From an uncultured Chloracidobacterium sp. (GTDB taxonomy: Bacteria > Acidobacteriota > Blastocatellia > Pyrinomonadales > Pyrinomonadaceae), in contig CAKZGE010000003.1 in assembly GCA_936914845.1 (NCBI GenBank), positions 434,001-498,000 of the forward strand: 64,000 nt of DNA. The letters run 5' to 3'. Below, in pieces: positions 24,760-33,308 of this stretch. The first letter of the stretch is position 1, and each line of letters starts with the position of its first letter. The position numbers and the translations under genes are program-made. The notes beneath the pieces were generated by a model, which was not told the origin of the DNA, ran no database searches, and was given only the letters and a program-made list of their open reading frames with translations.

Positions 24760-25974
24760 TTATGCTGCGTCCAAAAATGCGAAATCCGTATTAGTTTTAG
24801 AAAAGATCATTTCTGCGTTATGCTTCCAAACTTTAAAAAACGACGGGTTATCTACCCAATTCTCATGGAGTTCGTAGTAGTCACCGCCAACCAGCAGGTA
24901 GCGGGTCACATCGGCAGCGTTGTTCGTCCACGCAAATGTATTCCACACTCCCGAATTATCCGGCGTAAGCAGTTTTCGGCCCTTTACTAGAAAAGCAACA
25001 TCCGGTGCGGGGTCAACCGAATCAACCGCTGAATTATTTGCTTGGCAGCGGGCATGAGCCGTGCGGGAATACCAGCCCGGAGCCACCCAGCCGGGGTCTT
25101 GCGGCCCGTTCAAAACTCCAACCTTGCCGGGTAAAAAGGCAAAGCTTGTCGGATGCAGCGGAAATGCCGGATCGATAGAGCGGCGGGTTATGATGGAATC
25201 CATCTCGCCTTCGCCGATCGCGACGATCATTTTAAGGTAAGTTCCGGCATCCTGATAGGCTATATGGCAGCCCAGTAGCTGAGCACGGCCAAAAACCTCA
25301 GGAACTGGCTTATTCGCGTCCAGATCGCTGTAACTCGAATACTGGAGCGTTTTAACGACGGATTTTTTAAATCCCAAAAAGCCGAGTATTCCCCCACGTT
25401 TCTGACGCGTAGAGTAAACTATAACGCCATACTGCGGCATATGGATGAAGCCCTCAAAGTCCGGGTCAGACGCTACACGGCCTTTGTAGTCCGTCGGCCC
25501 GAATTTCCGTCGTGGGATCATCACATCCAGCGAATCTAAAATGAAATTGGCAGTGACGGTGAGACTGTTCTTATTTCCGCTTTTTGGTTTTTCGCACCTT
25601 CCGGCAAAAAGCACCTGTGATCGTGCCAAAGTGGTACTTAGCTCTCTCGAAATGAGCCGAATAACCATTATCAGCCCCTCAAAGCCGGTGGCGAATTCAA
25701 AAGCAGAAACTTCGCGAGTGAGATTTGAAAAAGTCACACTCGTAGAATTTATTTCACTGGTGATCGTGCGGCGAATAGAACCAAATTTTGTTATCAGCCG
25801 GCGATACTCCGCCCCAAAGAACACGATGCCATCCACGGCGGCATAGCAGCCCAACGCGGTATTCGGATCGAAGCCGTCGGTGGTCGGTGTGGTGTCGGGA
25901 GCGTAAAACTCCGCCACCAGCGATATGTCTCCGGCACTCGCCAATATATTTTTCAGATCAGCATTTTCGATCAT
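24760..25974 (-). CDS. phage tail hub/baseplate protein
   Basis: The product is 404 residues. The N-terminal third resembles DUF2163-like baseplate proteins (DISLVAEFYAPDTTPTTDG, YRRLITKFGSIRRTITSE). The middle has GFKKSVVKTLQYSSYSDLDANKPVPEVFGRAQLLGC, a pattern seen in tail hub proteins. It lies between a LamG-domain tail gene and the tip protein and abuts the latter (two bases). Structural role inferred from order and resemblance. Confidence 0.6.
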   Translation of the reverse strand: MIENADLKNILASAGDISLVAEFYAPDTTPTTDGFDPNTALGCYAAVDGIVFFGAEYRRLITKFGSIRRTITSEINSTSVTFSNLTREVSAFEFATGFEGLIMVIRLISRELSTTLARSQVLFAGRCEKPKSGNKNSLTVTANFILDSLDVMIPRRKFGPTDYKGRVASDPDFEGFIHMPQYGVIVYSTRQKRGGILGFLGFKKSVVKTLQYSSYSDLDANKPVPEVFGRAQLLGCHIAYQDAGTYLKMIVAIGEGEMDSIITRRSIDPAFPLHPTSFAFLPGKVGVLNGPQDPGWVAPGWYSRTAHARCQANNSAVDSVDPAPDVAFLVKGRKLLTPDNSGVWNTFAWTNNAADVTRYLLVGGDYYELHENWVDNPSFFKVWKHNAEMIFSKTNTDFAFLDAA

Positions 25975-26025
25975 CGCTCTAAGAGAAAATTTGAAAAATA
26001 AAAAAAATATTTTATTTAAATATTT

Positions 26026-27054
26026 TTAGGGATATTTTACCAGCCGAAACTTTACGTCATTCCGCCACGATTTGTGAGATTCGTGTGTGCGGGAATAGCT
26101 TTCCACCCGTACATTGCTATGCACCGTCCCATATTTATCGCGAAGAAAGAAAGGATTTTTCAGCCGGACTTGGTCGTAAAAGGCGTCGAACATTTTCGCC
26201 TGTTCCGGCGTCCGGTAAAGATACTCATACTCCCATCTTTGCGGAGCGGACGATGCCACCTCGTTGAAGTCGCGTCCTCCGTCCTCATACTCATACGTAT
26301 CAGTGATCTTATTATAGTCCGCCGGACTGGCATAAAACCGCGTTCGGCGGTACGGCAAGAGATCATCTGACGGAAAGTAAAGCGGCACGCCTTTCTTCCA
26401 TATTCCATATTTGAGATTAAAATAAAGCCTCACCCGCTCAATATCAGTCTGCGAAAGTTCGACATTATATATCAGCGATTCGGCAAACCAACCCTTGAAT
26501 CGCCGTCCGGCTTGATTTGTCTGCTGGCCGATCTGAACGCCGTCGTAACCTGCTCCCGGCGACGGAAAAAGAAATTCTACCAGCCCAAATTGCTTATTCA
26601 GCGGAGCCCGCCAATCATTATCACCGTGCAGCACCGCATTAAGGCGATATTGATACGCCGATGACAGAAAGTAGAACTCGATCCCGGTATTATTCCCGAT
26701 CAAAATATCACCGGACGCCACGCCGGTTATCAGTCCGCGATACTGCGTAAAAGTCGGCTCTTCAAACGCCGCGAGTGTGAAAATATGCCGGTAAGTTATT
26801 GGCGTAGTGACTTTCAGCGGCTGATTGGTCGTGCCGTTGAAATACCACGCCGGAAGCCCGCCGTAAACATTCGCCTGTATTGTCGGAGAGTTTCCGGCTC
26901 CCGCCGTACCCACCAGATCGTAGCCGCCGCCGGAAAAGTCCGGTGCCGCAATACTCGTTGATCCGGCGGATGGTTCACAAGCATACCACGCCGCCAGCCC
27001 GGCGGTCGGCAATAGTCCGGTTTTTTTCCACTCATTGATAGATAGTAGTGCCAT
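26026..27054 (-). CDS. minor tail protein with LamG-like domain
   Basis: The product is 342 residues. The N-terminal part (about 15-235) is a concanavalin/LamG-like sandwich (LAAWYACEPSAGSTSIAAPDF to VRLYFNLKYGIW) similar in design to the fibre gene at 21999-22844. The C-terminal 90 residues (QRWEYEYLYRTPEQAKMFDAFYDQ to WRNDVKFRLVKYP) look like a minor tail protein domain that attaches to the tail tip. It directly follows the tape measure gene. Confidence 0.65.
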   Translation of the reverse strand: MALLSINEWKKTGLLPTAGLAAWYACEPSAGSTSIAAPDFSGGGYDLVGTAGAGNSPTIQANVYGGLPAWYFNGTTNQPLKVTTPITYRHIFTLAAFEEPTFTQYRGLITGVASGDILIGNNTGIEFYFLSSAYQYRLNAVLHGDNDWRAPLNKQFGLVEFLFPSPGAGYDGVQIGQQTNQAGRRFKGWFAESLIYNVELSQTDIERVRLYFNLKYGIWKKGVPLYFPSDDLLPYRRTRFYASPADYNKITDTYEYEDGGRDFNEVASSAPQRWEYEYLYRTPEQAKMFDAFYDQVRLKNPFFLRDKYGTVHSNVRVESYSRTHESHKSWRNDVKFRLVKYP

Positions 27055-27062
27055 AAATAGCT

Positions 27063-29750
27063 TTAGCTGGTTGCGTCCAGCAGTGTCTGCCGCAGTTTTC
27101 CGTTTTGACGCACCTGCACATCGAACCAGTCTGCAAAGCCGCCTGACCGCTCCGCAAAGGTTATCGAAACCCTATTTTCCTGCATCAATGGCCGATTGCG
27201 GTCACCTTCAACGATCACCTCTTCGTTGCTCGAATAAGCTTGCCCCTGCTGCTGGGTATTTTGGTTATTCGGCGACTGCGAGCCCGATCCCGCCGTGCCG
27301 TAACCGCCCGCCGCTTCATTTTTAAAGCTGTCTCCCGCAACGGCCCTGCCCGCGATCATCGCAACGCCGCCGACCGCACCGTAAATAGCCGCAGCTGCAA
27401 AGTGGGCTCCCGCCGCTGCTCCATATTTCGGATTGCCCGTAAACCACGACAAGGCAAGCATCGCAAAGCCCTGAGCCAGTTCCCACACAGCTTGCACGAT
27501 AGCCATTTGAGCGATACTGGCCAGCATTTCAGCGGCAAACTTCTTGAACGAGCCTCCGGCTGACCCAAAAAGCACGAAAGCTTTCACGGCGCTTCCCACC
27601 GCTTGGGCGATCATATTGAATTGGCTGCCGATGATATTACCGACGGTTTTCAGCGGGTCGATTTTCTTGGTCATATCTTCGATGCTCGTGCCAAGCCCGT
27701 CGATCATCCCGCTTAAAAATGAACCGCCTTCCGGCCCCGGATCACCCGGTATGTTTATTGGGTTTCCGTTCGCGTCGTAGCCCGGCTTTGGCCCGCTCTG
27801 GCTCGAGACCAATGCCATCCGCTCTTTTAACCTATCAAGCGATTCTTGCTCCAGCTGATTTTGTTTTTCAAGTTGATCGCCATACTCACGGGCGAATCGC
27901 AGTTTTTCTTTTTCAAGCTCAATCTCATTGAGCAGCAGCTCGTCATTTCTTTCCTGCGTGTCCGTGTGCCGCTCCAATTCTTGCCGCTCTTTTTCGAGCA
28001 TATCAAGACGCATCGCGTGCAGGGCTTGGGCAGCATCCATTTCCGTTGCCCGGCGATTGGCAACTTCATTTTCCAGGAACTGCCGGGCAATTTCAGCTTC
28101 GTTGTGCTGCATCCGCCGCAGTTTATCTAAAGTGTCACGCTCAGATTTTAACCGGATAGCCTCTTCTTTTTTTGCAGCATCCTCGGCTTTTTTCTCAGTA
28201 TCTTCAACGTATTTATCGAATTTTCCGGCGGTCGTTTTACCAAGCCGCTCGGCATCGAGTTTTTTTAGATAATCAAGCTGTTCCTGGCCGCCGTAAAAGC
28301 TGGGATCAAGGAAAGTGCTCGCTTTTGAGCCGCCATTTCGTTCATAGTGCAGATGCGGCCCGGTCTGCTTAACGCCGGGCTGTTTAAGCCGCTCATCAAA
28401 AAGCCGATACCCTTTTTCGAGAGCTTTTACTGTTAGCTCAAAAATCTCTTCGATGCGCTTACCACGAATACTTACATCCGCCGCCATTCCTGATGGATGC
28501 AGCGAATTTTTGTTGATAGCATTGCCAAATGTACGGCTAACGGTAAAACCCTGCTCGGTAAAAAAGCGGCGAAATTCGTCGTCAGTTTCAGCGGGCGGCT
28601 TTCGACGAGTTCCACCACCGGCCGCACGGATGCCGCTTGGCACTCCGTCACCGCCGGGAAGGCTGACGCGGCCTCCGGCAAACGCTCCGGCGGTAGCATT
28701 TCCACGCCGACCGGCTGATGCCAGATAATATTGTGCTCCAAGGTAAAGAGCCTCTGAAAGTCCGCCGGTTATCGCCGCAAGATTAGCTCTGATGGTGGCA
28801 GCATTCTCACGAATAAAATTAAAAAGATGACGGAAAGCGGCAACTGCGTCCGACAAGACCTGTCGGATAGTTCCGCCCCATTCGCTGATAGCGGCCTTAT
28901 TTTGAGCCAGCCACGTCGATAACTCATTGACCAGCTTTAAAAACTCCGGCATCACCGCAAAACCGATGGTGTGGCCCACAGCCGCAAGCTGGGCATTGAG
29001 AGTGTCAAGTGCATCGCCAAACTCGTCGGCGGCGGCGGCCGATTCGTCCGAGATAGTTACGCCGAGATCTTTGGCGGTTTTGACCAGCTCTGCTAAATCC
29101 CCATCAAAGGATTTGATAAACGGGAGCAGGTCGGCACCGGATCGGCCAAAAGCCGTCATTGCGGCGGTCATCTGCTCCGTCCCAGGCTCCATTTCAACGA
29201 TAGTTTTGAGGGCCTGACCAAGAGCCGTATCAAGATCGTAGGATGTCACACCAAGCCGTTTTAATGCGGCCTGTGCTTTTTCGGAGCCGTTCGCCGCCTC
29301 ACCTATCAGCTTGGCGAACTTGGCAGATGATGCAGTGATGGTTTCAAGCGACGTACCGGATTGCTCGGCGGCAAACTTCATCGCCGATAGCGTTTCTGCT
29401 GCAAGCCCCGTCTTTTCGGACGCGTCAAATATCTCACTTCCAAAATCTGCGGCGGACTTAGAAAGCTCAAAAAGTTTTTGCGTGGCCGCTACTCCGGCGG
29501 CGGCGGTAGCGGTAATCGCGGCACCCAAAGCAGCAAAAGCCGATCCGATCAGCGGTAGATTCTTACCGAGCGTCGAAAGTTGCGAATCGGTCATCCCGAT
29601 GCTGCGGCCGAGCGTCTGCCAATTTGAGGTTTCACCGGCGGTGTCAGAAGTGGCTTTTACTTCACTTCGCAGATCGGCAAAACTCTTCTTGGCATCGTCG
29701 GTGTCGGCGGCTGCTTTAAAGAGCAGGGTAAGGGCATCGCTGGAGATCAT
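27063..29750 (-). CDS. tail tape measure protein with embedded M15-like peptidase
   Basis: The 895-residue product is long, helical, and has hydrophobic stretches typical of tape measures (IGSAFAALGAAITATAAAGVAA; IAQMAIVQAVWELAQGFAMLAL). Residues about 385-475 form an M15/VanY-like peptidase: H418 and D425 (SLHPSGMAADVSIRGK) and H466/H468 (GPHLHYERNGG). Such domains locally open peptidoglycan during genome injection. A Glu/Lys/Arg coiled coil follows (about 520-650). Length predicts a tail of roughly 130 nm by the usual 1.5 angstrom per residue rule. Confidence 0.9.
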   Translation of the reverse strand: MISSDALTLLFKAAADTDDAKKSFADLRSEVKATSDTAGETSNWQTLGRSIGMTDSQLSTLGKNLPLIGSAFAALGAAITATAAAGVAATQKLFELSKSAADFGSEIFDASEKTGLAAETLSAMKFAAEQSGTSLETITASSAKFAKLIGEAANGSEKAQAALKRLGVTSYDLDTALGQALKTIVEMEPGTEQMTAAMTAFGRSGADLLPFIKSFDGDLAELVKTAKDLGVTISDESAAAADEFGDALDTLNAQLAAVGHTIGFAVMPEFLKLVNELSTWLAQNKAAISEWGGTIRQVLSDAVAAFRHLFNFIRENAATIRANLAAITGGLSEALYLGAQYYLASAGRRGNATAGAFAGGRVSLPGGDGVPSGIRAAGGGTRRKPPAETDDEFRRFFTEQGFTVSRTFGNAINKNSLHPSGMAADVSIRGKRIEEIFELTVKALEKGYRLFDERLKQPGVKQTGPHLHYERNGGSKASTFLDPSFYGGQEQLDYLKKLDAERLGKTTAGKFDKYVEDTEKKAEDAAKKEEAIRLKSERDTLDKLRRMQHNEAEIARQFLENEVANRRATEMDAAQALHAMRLDMLEKERQELERHTDTQERNDELLLNEIELEKEKLRFAREYGDQLEKQNQLEQESLDRLKERMALVSSQSGPKPGYDANGNPINIPGDPGPEGGSFLSGMIDGLGTSIEDMTKKIDPLKTVGNIIGSQFNMIAQAVGSAVKAFVLFGSAGGSFKKFAAEMLASIAQMAIVQAVWELAQGFAMLALSWFTGNPKYGAAAGAHFAAAAIYGAVGGVAMIAGRAVAGDSFKNEAAGGYGTAGSGSQSPNNQNTQQQGQAYSSNEEVIVEGDRNRPLMQENRVSITFAERSGGFADWFDVQVRQNGKLRQTLLDATS

Positions 29751-29793
29751 AGAACGAGTTTACGAGAAAGCTTTTGGCGTTGATTTTTAGCAG

Positions 29794-29952
29794 GTGTTTT
29801 TGAGGGTAAATTTGAGGGTAAAAAACCGAAAGTGTAAAAGTGAATTCCCTATATAGATATTCACTTTTACACTTTCTCGACTTTTCCTTTTATTTTCAAC
29901 ACTTTACAGGGATTTTCAAATTCCTCCGTTTTTGAGTGTTTCGAGCCTGTTT
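29794..29952 (+). repeat. long hairpin repeat, copy 1
   Basis: This 159-bp segment is nearly identical to 37707-37865 in the same orientation. Its core is an 18-bp perfect inverted repeat (29828-29845 with 29859-29876) around a CCCTATATAG centre. It lies between the tape measure gene and the tail chaperones. Read on the minus strand, the hairpin is followed by TTCGGTTTTTT, so it may also terminate transcription. Confidence 0.85.
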
Positions 29953-29976
29953 TGAGAGGCGGTTTTGAGGGCAAAT

Positions 29977-30240
29977 TTAGAGCAAATTATCATCGTCGTC
30001 AGCTAACTTTTCACCGCCTTCATCATCGCTTAAAAACTCTTTCGGATCGCCTCCGAAAACACTTGCCACGAGCGCATACAGAGACCGGATCAGAGCCGTC
30101 AGCCGTCCATAGTCGCGCTTGTTTTCCCACTCCGCCGCCGAGGCAGCCACAAGCGAATTAAAAGCGAACGCGGTCAACGGATCCTCAATGCCGAGCACTT
30201 CCGCCGGAGATTGGCGGCACGTCCGTGACACATAGACCAT
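29977..30240 (-). CDS. tail assembly chaperone, second frame
   Basis: The product is 87 residues (MVYVSRTCRQSPAEVLGIEDPLTAFAFN, then an acidic tail DDEGGEKLADDDDNLL). It has no ribosome site, and its frame is open upstream of the ATG back into the end of the preceding ORF. The pair just before the tape measure is the classic G/GT tail-chaperone position, where the second part is made as a frameshift extension of the first. Confidence 0.6.
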   Translation of the reverse strand: MVYVSRTCRQSPAEVLGIEDPLTAFAFNSLVAASAAEWENKRDYGRLTALIRSLYALVASVFGGDPKEFLSDDEGGEKLADDDDNLL

Positions 30241-30250
30241 TTCAAGTATA

Positions 30251-30688
30251 TTATCGTCGTTTTTTAGCAGTCGGTTGACGAAAGGAGTTTTGCGTCGCCT
30301 GACCTCCGGCTAAAAGCCACTGCATAAAATACTCAAAATCTTCTGGATCGATCATTTCGCCGACATTATCGATGCAGATCGCATCCGGCTCCGGCGTGAG
30401 CGTGATTTTTGGAAAGATGAGGTTGTTAAGCATTACATCGCGGGTCATTTCCATCGCCTTCAAGCCCGCTTCCGCTTGTTCTGCCTGTGTTAGCGGTTTT
30501 TGGTCAGCCTCCGCTGACTTTCGCAGCAGTCCGGTCGGCAAACGCCCGCTGATCGCCATTTGCGGGATGCTGATCGGCAGCACTAGCCAATCAATACCGC
30601 TTGGCATCGTCAAAGATAGAGGGTCGCGTTTGGCTTTTCTTTGCTCAACGCGGTCGAGATATTTTTGCAGGTCTGTAGGGTTTTTCAT
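30251..30688 (-). CDS. tail assembly chaperone, first frame
   Basis: The product is 145 residues: a charged start (DLQKYLDRVEQRKAKRDP), MPSGIDWLVLPISIPQMAISGRLP, and DPEDFEYFMQWLLAGGQATQNSF near the C-terminus, which is typical of tail-chaperone G-like proteins. The last codons include AAA AAA CGA CGA TAA. The run of six A's (30265-30260) is a possible slip site leading into the second frame. Located one gene upstream of the tape measure. Confidence 0.65.
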   Translation of the reverse strand: MKNPTDLQKYLDRVEQRKAKRDPLSLTMPSGIDWLVLPISIPQMAISGRLPTGLLRKSAEADQKPLTQAEQAEAGLKAMEMTRDVMLNNLIFPKITLTPEPDAICIDNVGEMIDPEDFEYFMQWLLAGGQATQNSFRQPTAKKRR

Positions 30689-30755
30689 AAATAAAATATT
30701 TTTTTATTTTAAATATTTTTCTAAGAGTCGTTTTCAGGCACAGGTTATTAGAAAT

Positions 30756-30865
30756 CTTTTTGCGTATTACGCAAAAAGTTGCGTATTAGAAAGTCAATAA
30801 ATATAAGGGTTATATTAAAAATTGCTAATACGCAGAATATACGCAGAAAGTACGCTTGCGTATTA
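30756..30865. promoter_or_regulatory. palindrome and GCGTATTA box cluster
   Basis: A 23-bp palindrome with perfect 11-bp arms spans 30756-30778 (centre TGCGTATTACGCA). GCGTATTA boxes lie at 30762, 30781 and 30858 and an inverted copy (TAATACGC) at 30826; partial ATACGC copies lie between. The cluster sits upstream of the chaperone/tape-measure transcription unit and downstream of two terminators. It looks like a regulator binding array. Confidence 0.5.
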
Positions 30866-30877
30866 AAATATAGGCAT

Positions 30878-30904
30878 GGAAAAGCCCCGGCTATTACCGG
30901 GGCT
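30878..30904 (-). terminator. intrinsic terminator (leftward)
   Basis: On the minus strand AGCCCCGG pairs with CCGGGGCT (8 bp, loop of six) and is followed by TTTTCC. It is the second of two terminators after the tail-tube unit. Apart from the two terminators and the box cluster I see no convincing gene in 30689-31117. Confidence 0.65.
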
Positions 30905-31001
30905 AGTACAAAAGCTGATCTGAGAAAAGCCAAAAAAACTCAGAACGCCAAAAATCACGCGAATGATTATACGTATCCTACCACATCTGATGAAATGCCG
31001 C

Positions 31002-31032
31002 AAAAGAAGAGGCCTCAGCCGAGACTGAGGCC
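31002..31032 (-). terminator. intrinsic terminator (leftward)
   Basis: GGCCTCAG (31011-31018) and CTGAGGCC (31025-31032) form an 8-bp stem; on the minus strand TCTTTTG follows. It lies about 85 bases past the small HTH gene and ends the tail-tube transcript. Confidence 0.6.
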
Positions 31033-31117
31033 ACGTCCGCCATTCCCTTAAGTGGTCAATCTAAGGGTAAGAATGAACCTTCAAACGTTCATAATAGTAT
31101 CACAATTTCAGAAAAAA

Positions 31118-31333
31118 TCAAACTTGTATAGCTTCCTGCTCAAGATCGTCTATGGCAGCCTCCAACGTCTCAGCGAATGCCTCACCAAACGCCCGATCTG
31201 ATTGTTGCAGCACATATACGCTGGCCCGCGACACCCCGCACGCCGCCGCCGCACGGGAAACGTTCCCGCCGGTCAGCCGCAGCTTCTTAAGAAATTTCGC
31301 CTTTTGGTCTTGTGTTATCTTTCGCCCTTGCAT
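31118..31333 (-). CDS. terminase-small-subunit-like HTH protein (truncated paralogue)
   Basis: From ATG 31333 (one base after the tail-tube stop) the product is 71 residues: QGRKITQDQKAKFLKKLRLTG, GNVSRAAAACGVSRASVYV, and AIDDLEQEAIQV. It closely parallels the first 70 residues of the terminase small subunit at 41501-42034 (KGKFLKKLKQTGGNVSAAAKAIG, GIDDLEQEVRRR) but stops where that protein continues. It keeps only the DNA-binding helix-turn-helix. It may be a duplicated regulator or packaging-site binder. Confidence 0.65.
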   Translation of the reverse strand: MQGRKITQDQKAKFLKKLRLTGGNVSRAAAACGVSRASVYVLQQSDRAFGEAFAETLEAAIDDLEQEAIQV

Positions 31334-31334
31334 A

Positions 31335-31922
31335 TTAAGTACTGATCCACAACGCGCCAACCGTGTCGCCCTTGGCACGGGTCGGGATCGCCACAGCTTC
31401 AAATTCTAAAGCCAAAGCAGCCCGCGTTTGCCGACTGATCGGCATCTCAAACGGGGCTTTGTTGTAAGCCTTATATAGGTGGAATACCACAAATTTTGTG
31501 CTGTCCGCTTTGGTCGGCGCAATGACCGCGATGCTGGTAAAGGTCAGATCGCTTTCGCCTAGCGTCCACGCCAATTTTCCAACCGGTGTAAGCGGTGTTC
31601 CCATTCCCACTGTGGTCAGCGTAAGCAGATCGGCATCCAGCACCTGAGCGGCGGAACATTTAATAGTGGCGCCGACCTGATCCATATTCCGCTCAAGCGG
31701 ATACTTGAATTCGTCGTAAAATTCCTCGGTAAAGCTTTTGGTCAGCCCGATGGTACTTCCCTGATCGGTCAAGCCGATCAGCCGGGCATTCGGATTCTGC
31801 ACCGCATCCGGTGTGCCGTCTGCACCGATGGTCAGATAGCTTAATGCGGCCGGAACCGCCAGCCCGAACCAGATCTTGCCGGGATTTTTCTGAGTTTTTG
31901 AAATATCGAATGTTGTTCCCAT
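31335..31922 (-). CDS. major tail tube protein
   Basis: The product is 195 residues, beta-rich (IGLTDQGSTIGLTKSFTEEFYDEFKYPLERNMDQ, LTFTSIAVIAPTKADSTKFVVFHLYKAY). Size, position between the tail terminator-like gene and the chaperones, and the following double terminator (suggesting a highly expressed unit) support a tail tube subunit. Family resemblance is moderate. Confidence 0.7.
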   Translation of the reverse strand: MGTTFDISKTQKNPGKIWFGLAVPAALSYLTIGADGTPDAVQNPNARLIGLTDQGSTIGLTKSFTEEFYDEFKYPLERNMDQVGATIKCSAAQVLDADLLTLTTVGMGTPLTPVGKLAWTLGESDLTFTSIAVIAPTKADSTKFVVFHLYKAYNKAPFEMPISRQTRAALALEFEAVAIPTRAKGDTVGALWIST

Positions 31923-31967
31923 TTTGGTGATCGACTCCTAAATTAATTAAAAATTCTCTCTTAAAAA

Positions 31968-32348
31968 TTACTTTTTCAGATCCTCAAAAAGCTGGCCGAT
32001 CGCTTTCCGGTTCTCGGCAGTGATGACACGCAGCTTTTCATACTCTTCGACGGCGGCAGAGTAGTAAAAATCAGCCTCCGGCTTCCCGGCAAAATCCGCT
32101 TTCTCCGGCTTAATGACCGAATCGGGATGCGGCATCGCTAAACCGCCGAATAGCGGATGCATCAGCTCATTGTCGTCAAACAAGCCGTGTCCGCCGATCC
32201 GTGCCACTTCTTTCATCGCGAAAAGGGCTTTTTCTTTCCCGAAATTCTGCACCGCTTTCGCAAAAGTTAGTGTGCCAACGGCATCTACTATGTCGATATT
32301 GGTTACTTTGGTTGGTGTCGTGGCCTGCTCGGCCGCTTCTTTAGCCAT
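31968..32348 (-). CDS. phage structural/assembly protein, unknown
   Basis: The product is 126 residues and mostly helical (TKVTNIDIVDAVGTLTFAKAVQNFGKEKALFAMKEV; PEADFYYSAAVEEYEKLRVIT). It is followed by the tail tube gene and preceded by a terminator-like tail gene. I do not recognise it; a minor head-tail or assembly role is inferred from order only. Confidence 0.55.
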   Translation of the reverse strand: MAKEAAEQATTPTKVTNIDIVDAVGTLTFAKAVQNFGKEKALFAMKEVARIGGHGLFDDNELMHPLFGGLAMPHPDSVIKPEKADFAGKPEADFYYSAAVEEYEKLRVITAENRKAIGQLFEDLKK

Positions 32349-32353
32349 ATATT

Positions 32354-32860
32354 TTAGTCCTCATATGCGGCCGCTTCGATGGTCCAAGCCGCTTTAGTTT
32401 GAAAAATCTGAATGAATTTCGAGCGATACTTCCCTTGCACCGCAAAAACCGTATCAAGGCTGCGCATCGTGCTCGTGATATCTATTATCGACTTATCGCC
32501 AAAGGTTGTTTCCGGCATATTGGTGAGCAAACTTTCTATCGCCATCGCATAGCGCTTAGATAGGTCAGCCAGCGTTTCTTGGTCGCCGTGGATAATGGCA
32601 ATTTCCAGTGTGAGGCTGAAAGAGATCAACAGCACATCTTCAAAAACGCTCTGATGCTCAGATTGGATAAAAGTCAGGGCCGGAAAGACAGTAACGGTGC
32701 TCGGAGCCTTGAAAAAAACTTTTATCGGTGGCAGAGAAGGCGGAGCATATTCAGCATTCGCCCACGCCAAAGCATCTGCTTGATTGGCTTTGATATAAGC
32801 GATAATGGCGTTTTTCGCCTCTCGCTCATCAAATACTTTTATTTTTGGTGCCCACGCCAT
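32354..32860 (-). CDS. tail terminator-like protein
   Basis: The product is 168 residues. It has an N-terminal helix (FDEREAKNAIIAYIKANQADALAWAN), then alternating beta strands (TVTVFPALTFIQSEHQSVFEDVLLISFSLTLEIAIIHGD) and a helix SKRYAMAIESLLTN. Both the fold pattern and the place just upstream of the tail tube resemble tail terminator (gpU/gp17-like) proteins that cap the tube. Confidence 0.6.
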   Translation of the reverse strand: MAWAPKIKVFDEREAKNAIIAYIKANQADALAWANAEYAPPSLPPIKVFFKAPSTVTVFPALTFIQSEHQSVFEDVLLISFSLTLEIAIIHGDQETLADLSKRYAMAIESLLTNMPETTFGDKSIIDITSTMRSLDTVFAVQGKYRSKFIQIFQTKAAWTIEAAAYED

Positions 32861-32900
32861 AATTAGATATTAAATAATCGCCTTCTAAGCCGTTTTTGGC

Positions 32901-33308
32901 TCAGAGTTTGATACCTAGGTAGTTTTCAGTAAAAAGAACAGCCTCGTCCACACCATATGCAACGCATATGGCATATCCTTGAGCTATCATTGCCGATAAA
33001 AACTCTTTTTGTGCGACTGTCGGTTTATTCTCGCCGGTTTTCATTTCAATGAAAGCTCCGTGATAGCCGTTTCGCGGAAACGGCAACACGATATCAGCCA
33101 CGCCTGCCAACATTCCTTCGCTTTTCAGCCTAGCACCGGAAATGGCATCCCGCCGACCGCTGTTCGGCACCGCGAACGCGAACGCCAGCCACGGATACTT
33201 TTTAACTTTCAGCCGCAAACGGGCAAAGAACGCCTGCTGGTGCTGGCTCTCGATCTGCTGCCTCTTTTTTTTCGGCGTTATCGCCGCTGCTGCACCCACT
33301 CCGCTCAT
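32901..33308 (-). CDS. VRR-NUC family nuclease
   Basis: The product is 135 residues. The PD-(D/E)xK/VRR-NUC core is visible: GMLAGVADIVLPFPRNGYHGAFIEMKTGENKPTVAQKEFLSAMIAQGYAICVAYGVDEA. D of GVADI and E-x-K of FIEMK are the catalytic acid and lysine. An N-terminal basic region (PKKKRQQIESQHQQAFF) may bind DNA. Such nucleases are common in phages and probably process branched DNA. Its start overlaps the stop of a 55-residue membrane ORF (ATGA). Confidence 0.85.
   Translation of the reverse strand: MSGVGAAAAITPKKKRQQIESQHQQAFFARLRLKVKKYPWLAFAFAVPNSGRRDAISGARLKSEGMLAGVADIVLPFPRNGYHGAFIEMKTGENKPTVAQKEFLSAMIAQGYAICVAYGVDEAVLFTENYLGIKL

Noticed and set aside
30779..31051. Rightward 90-residue ORF
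   Set aside because: It runs through two terminator stems and a box array, is Arg/Pro-rich in a low-complexity way and has no ribosome site.
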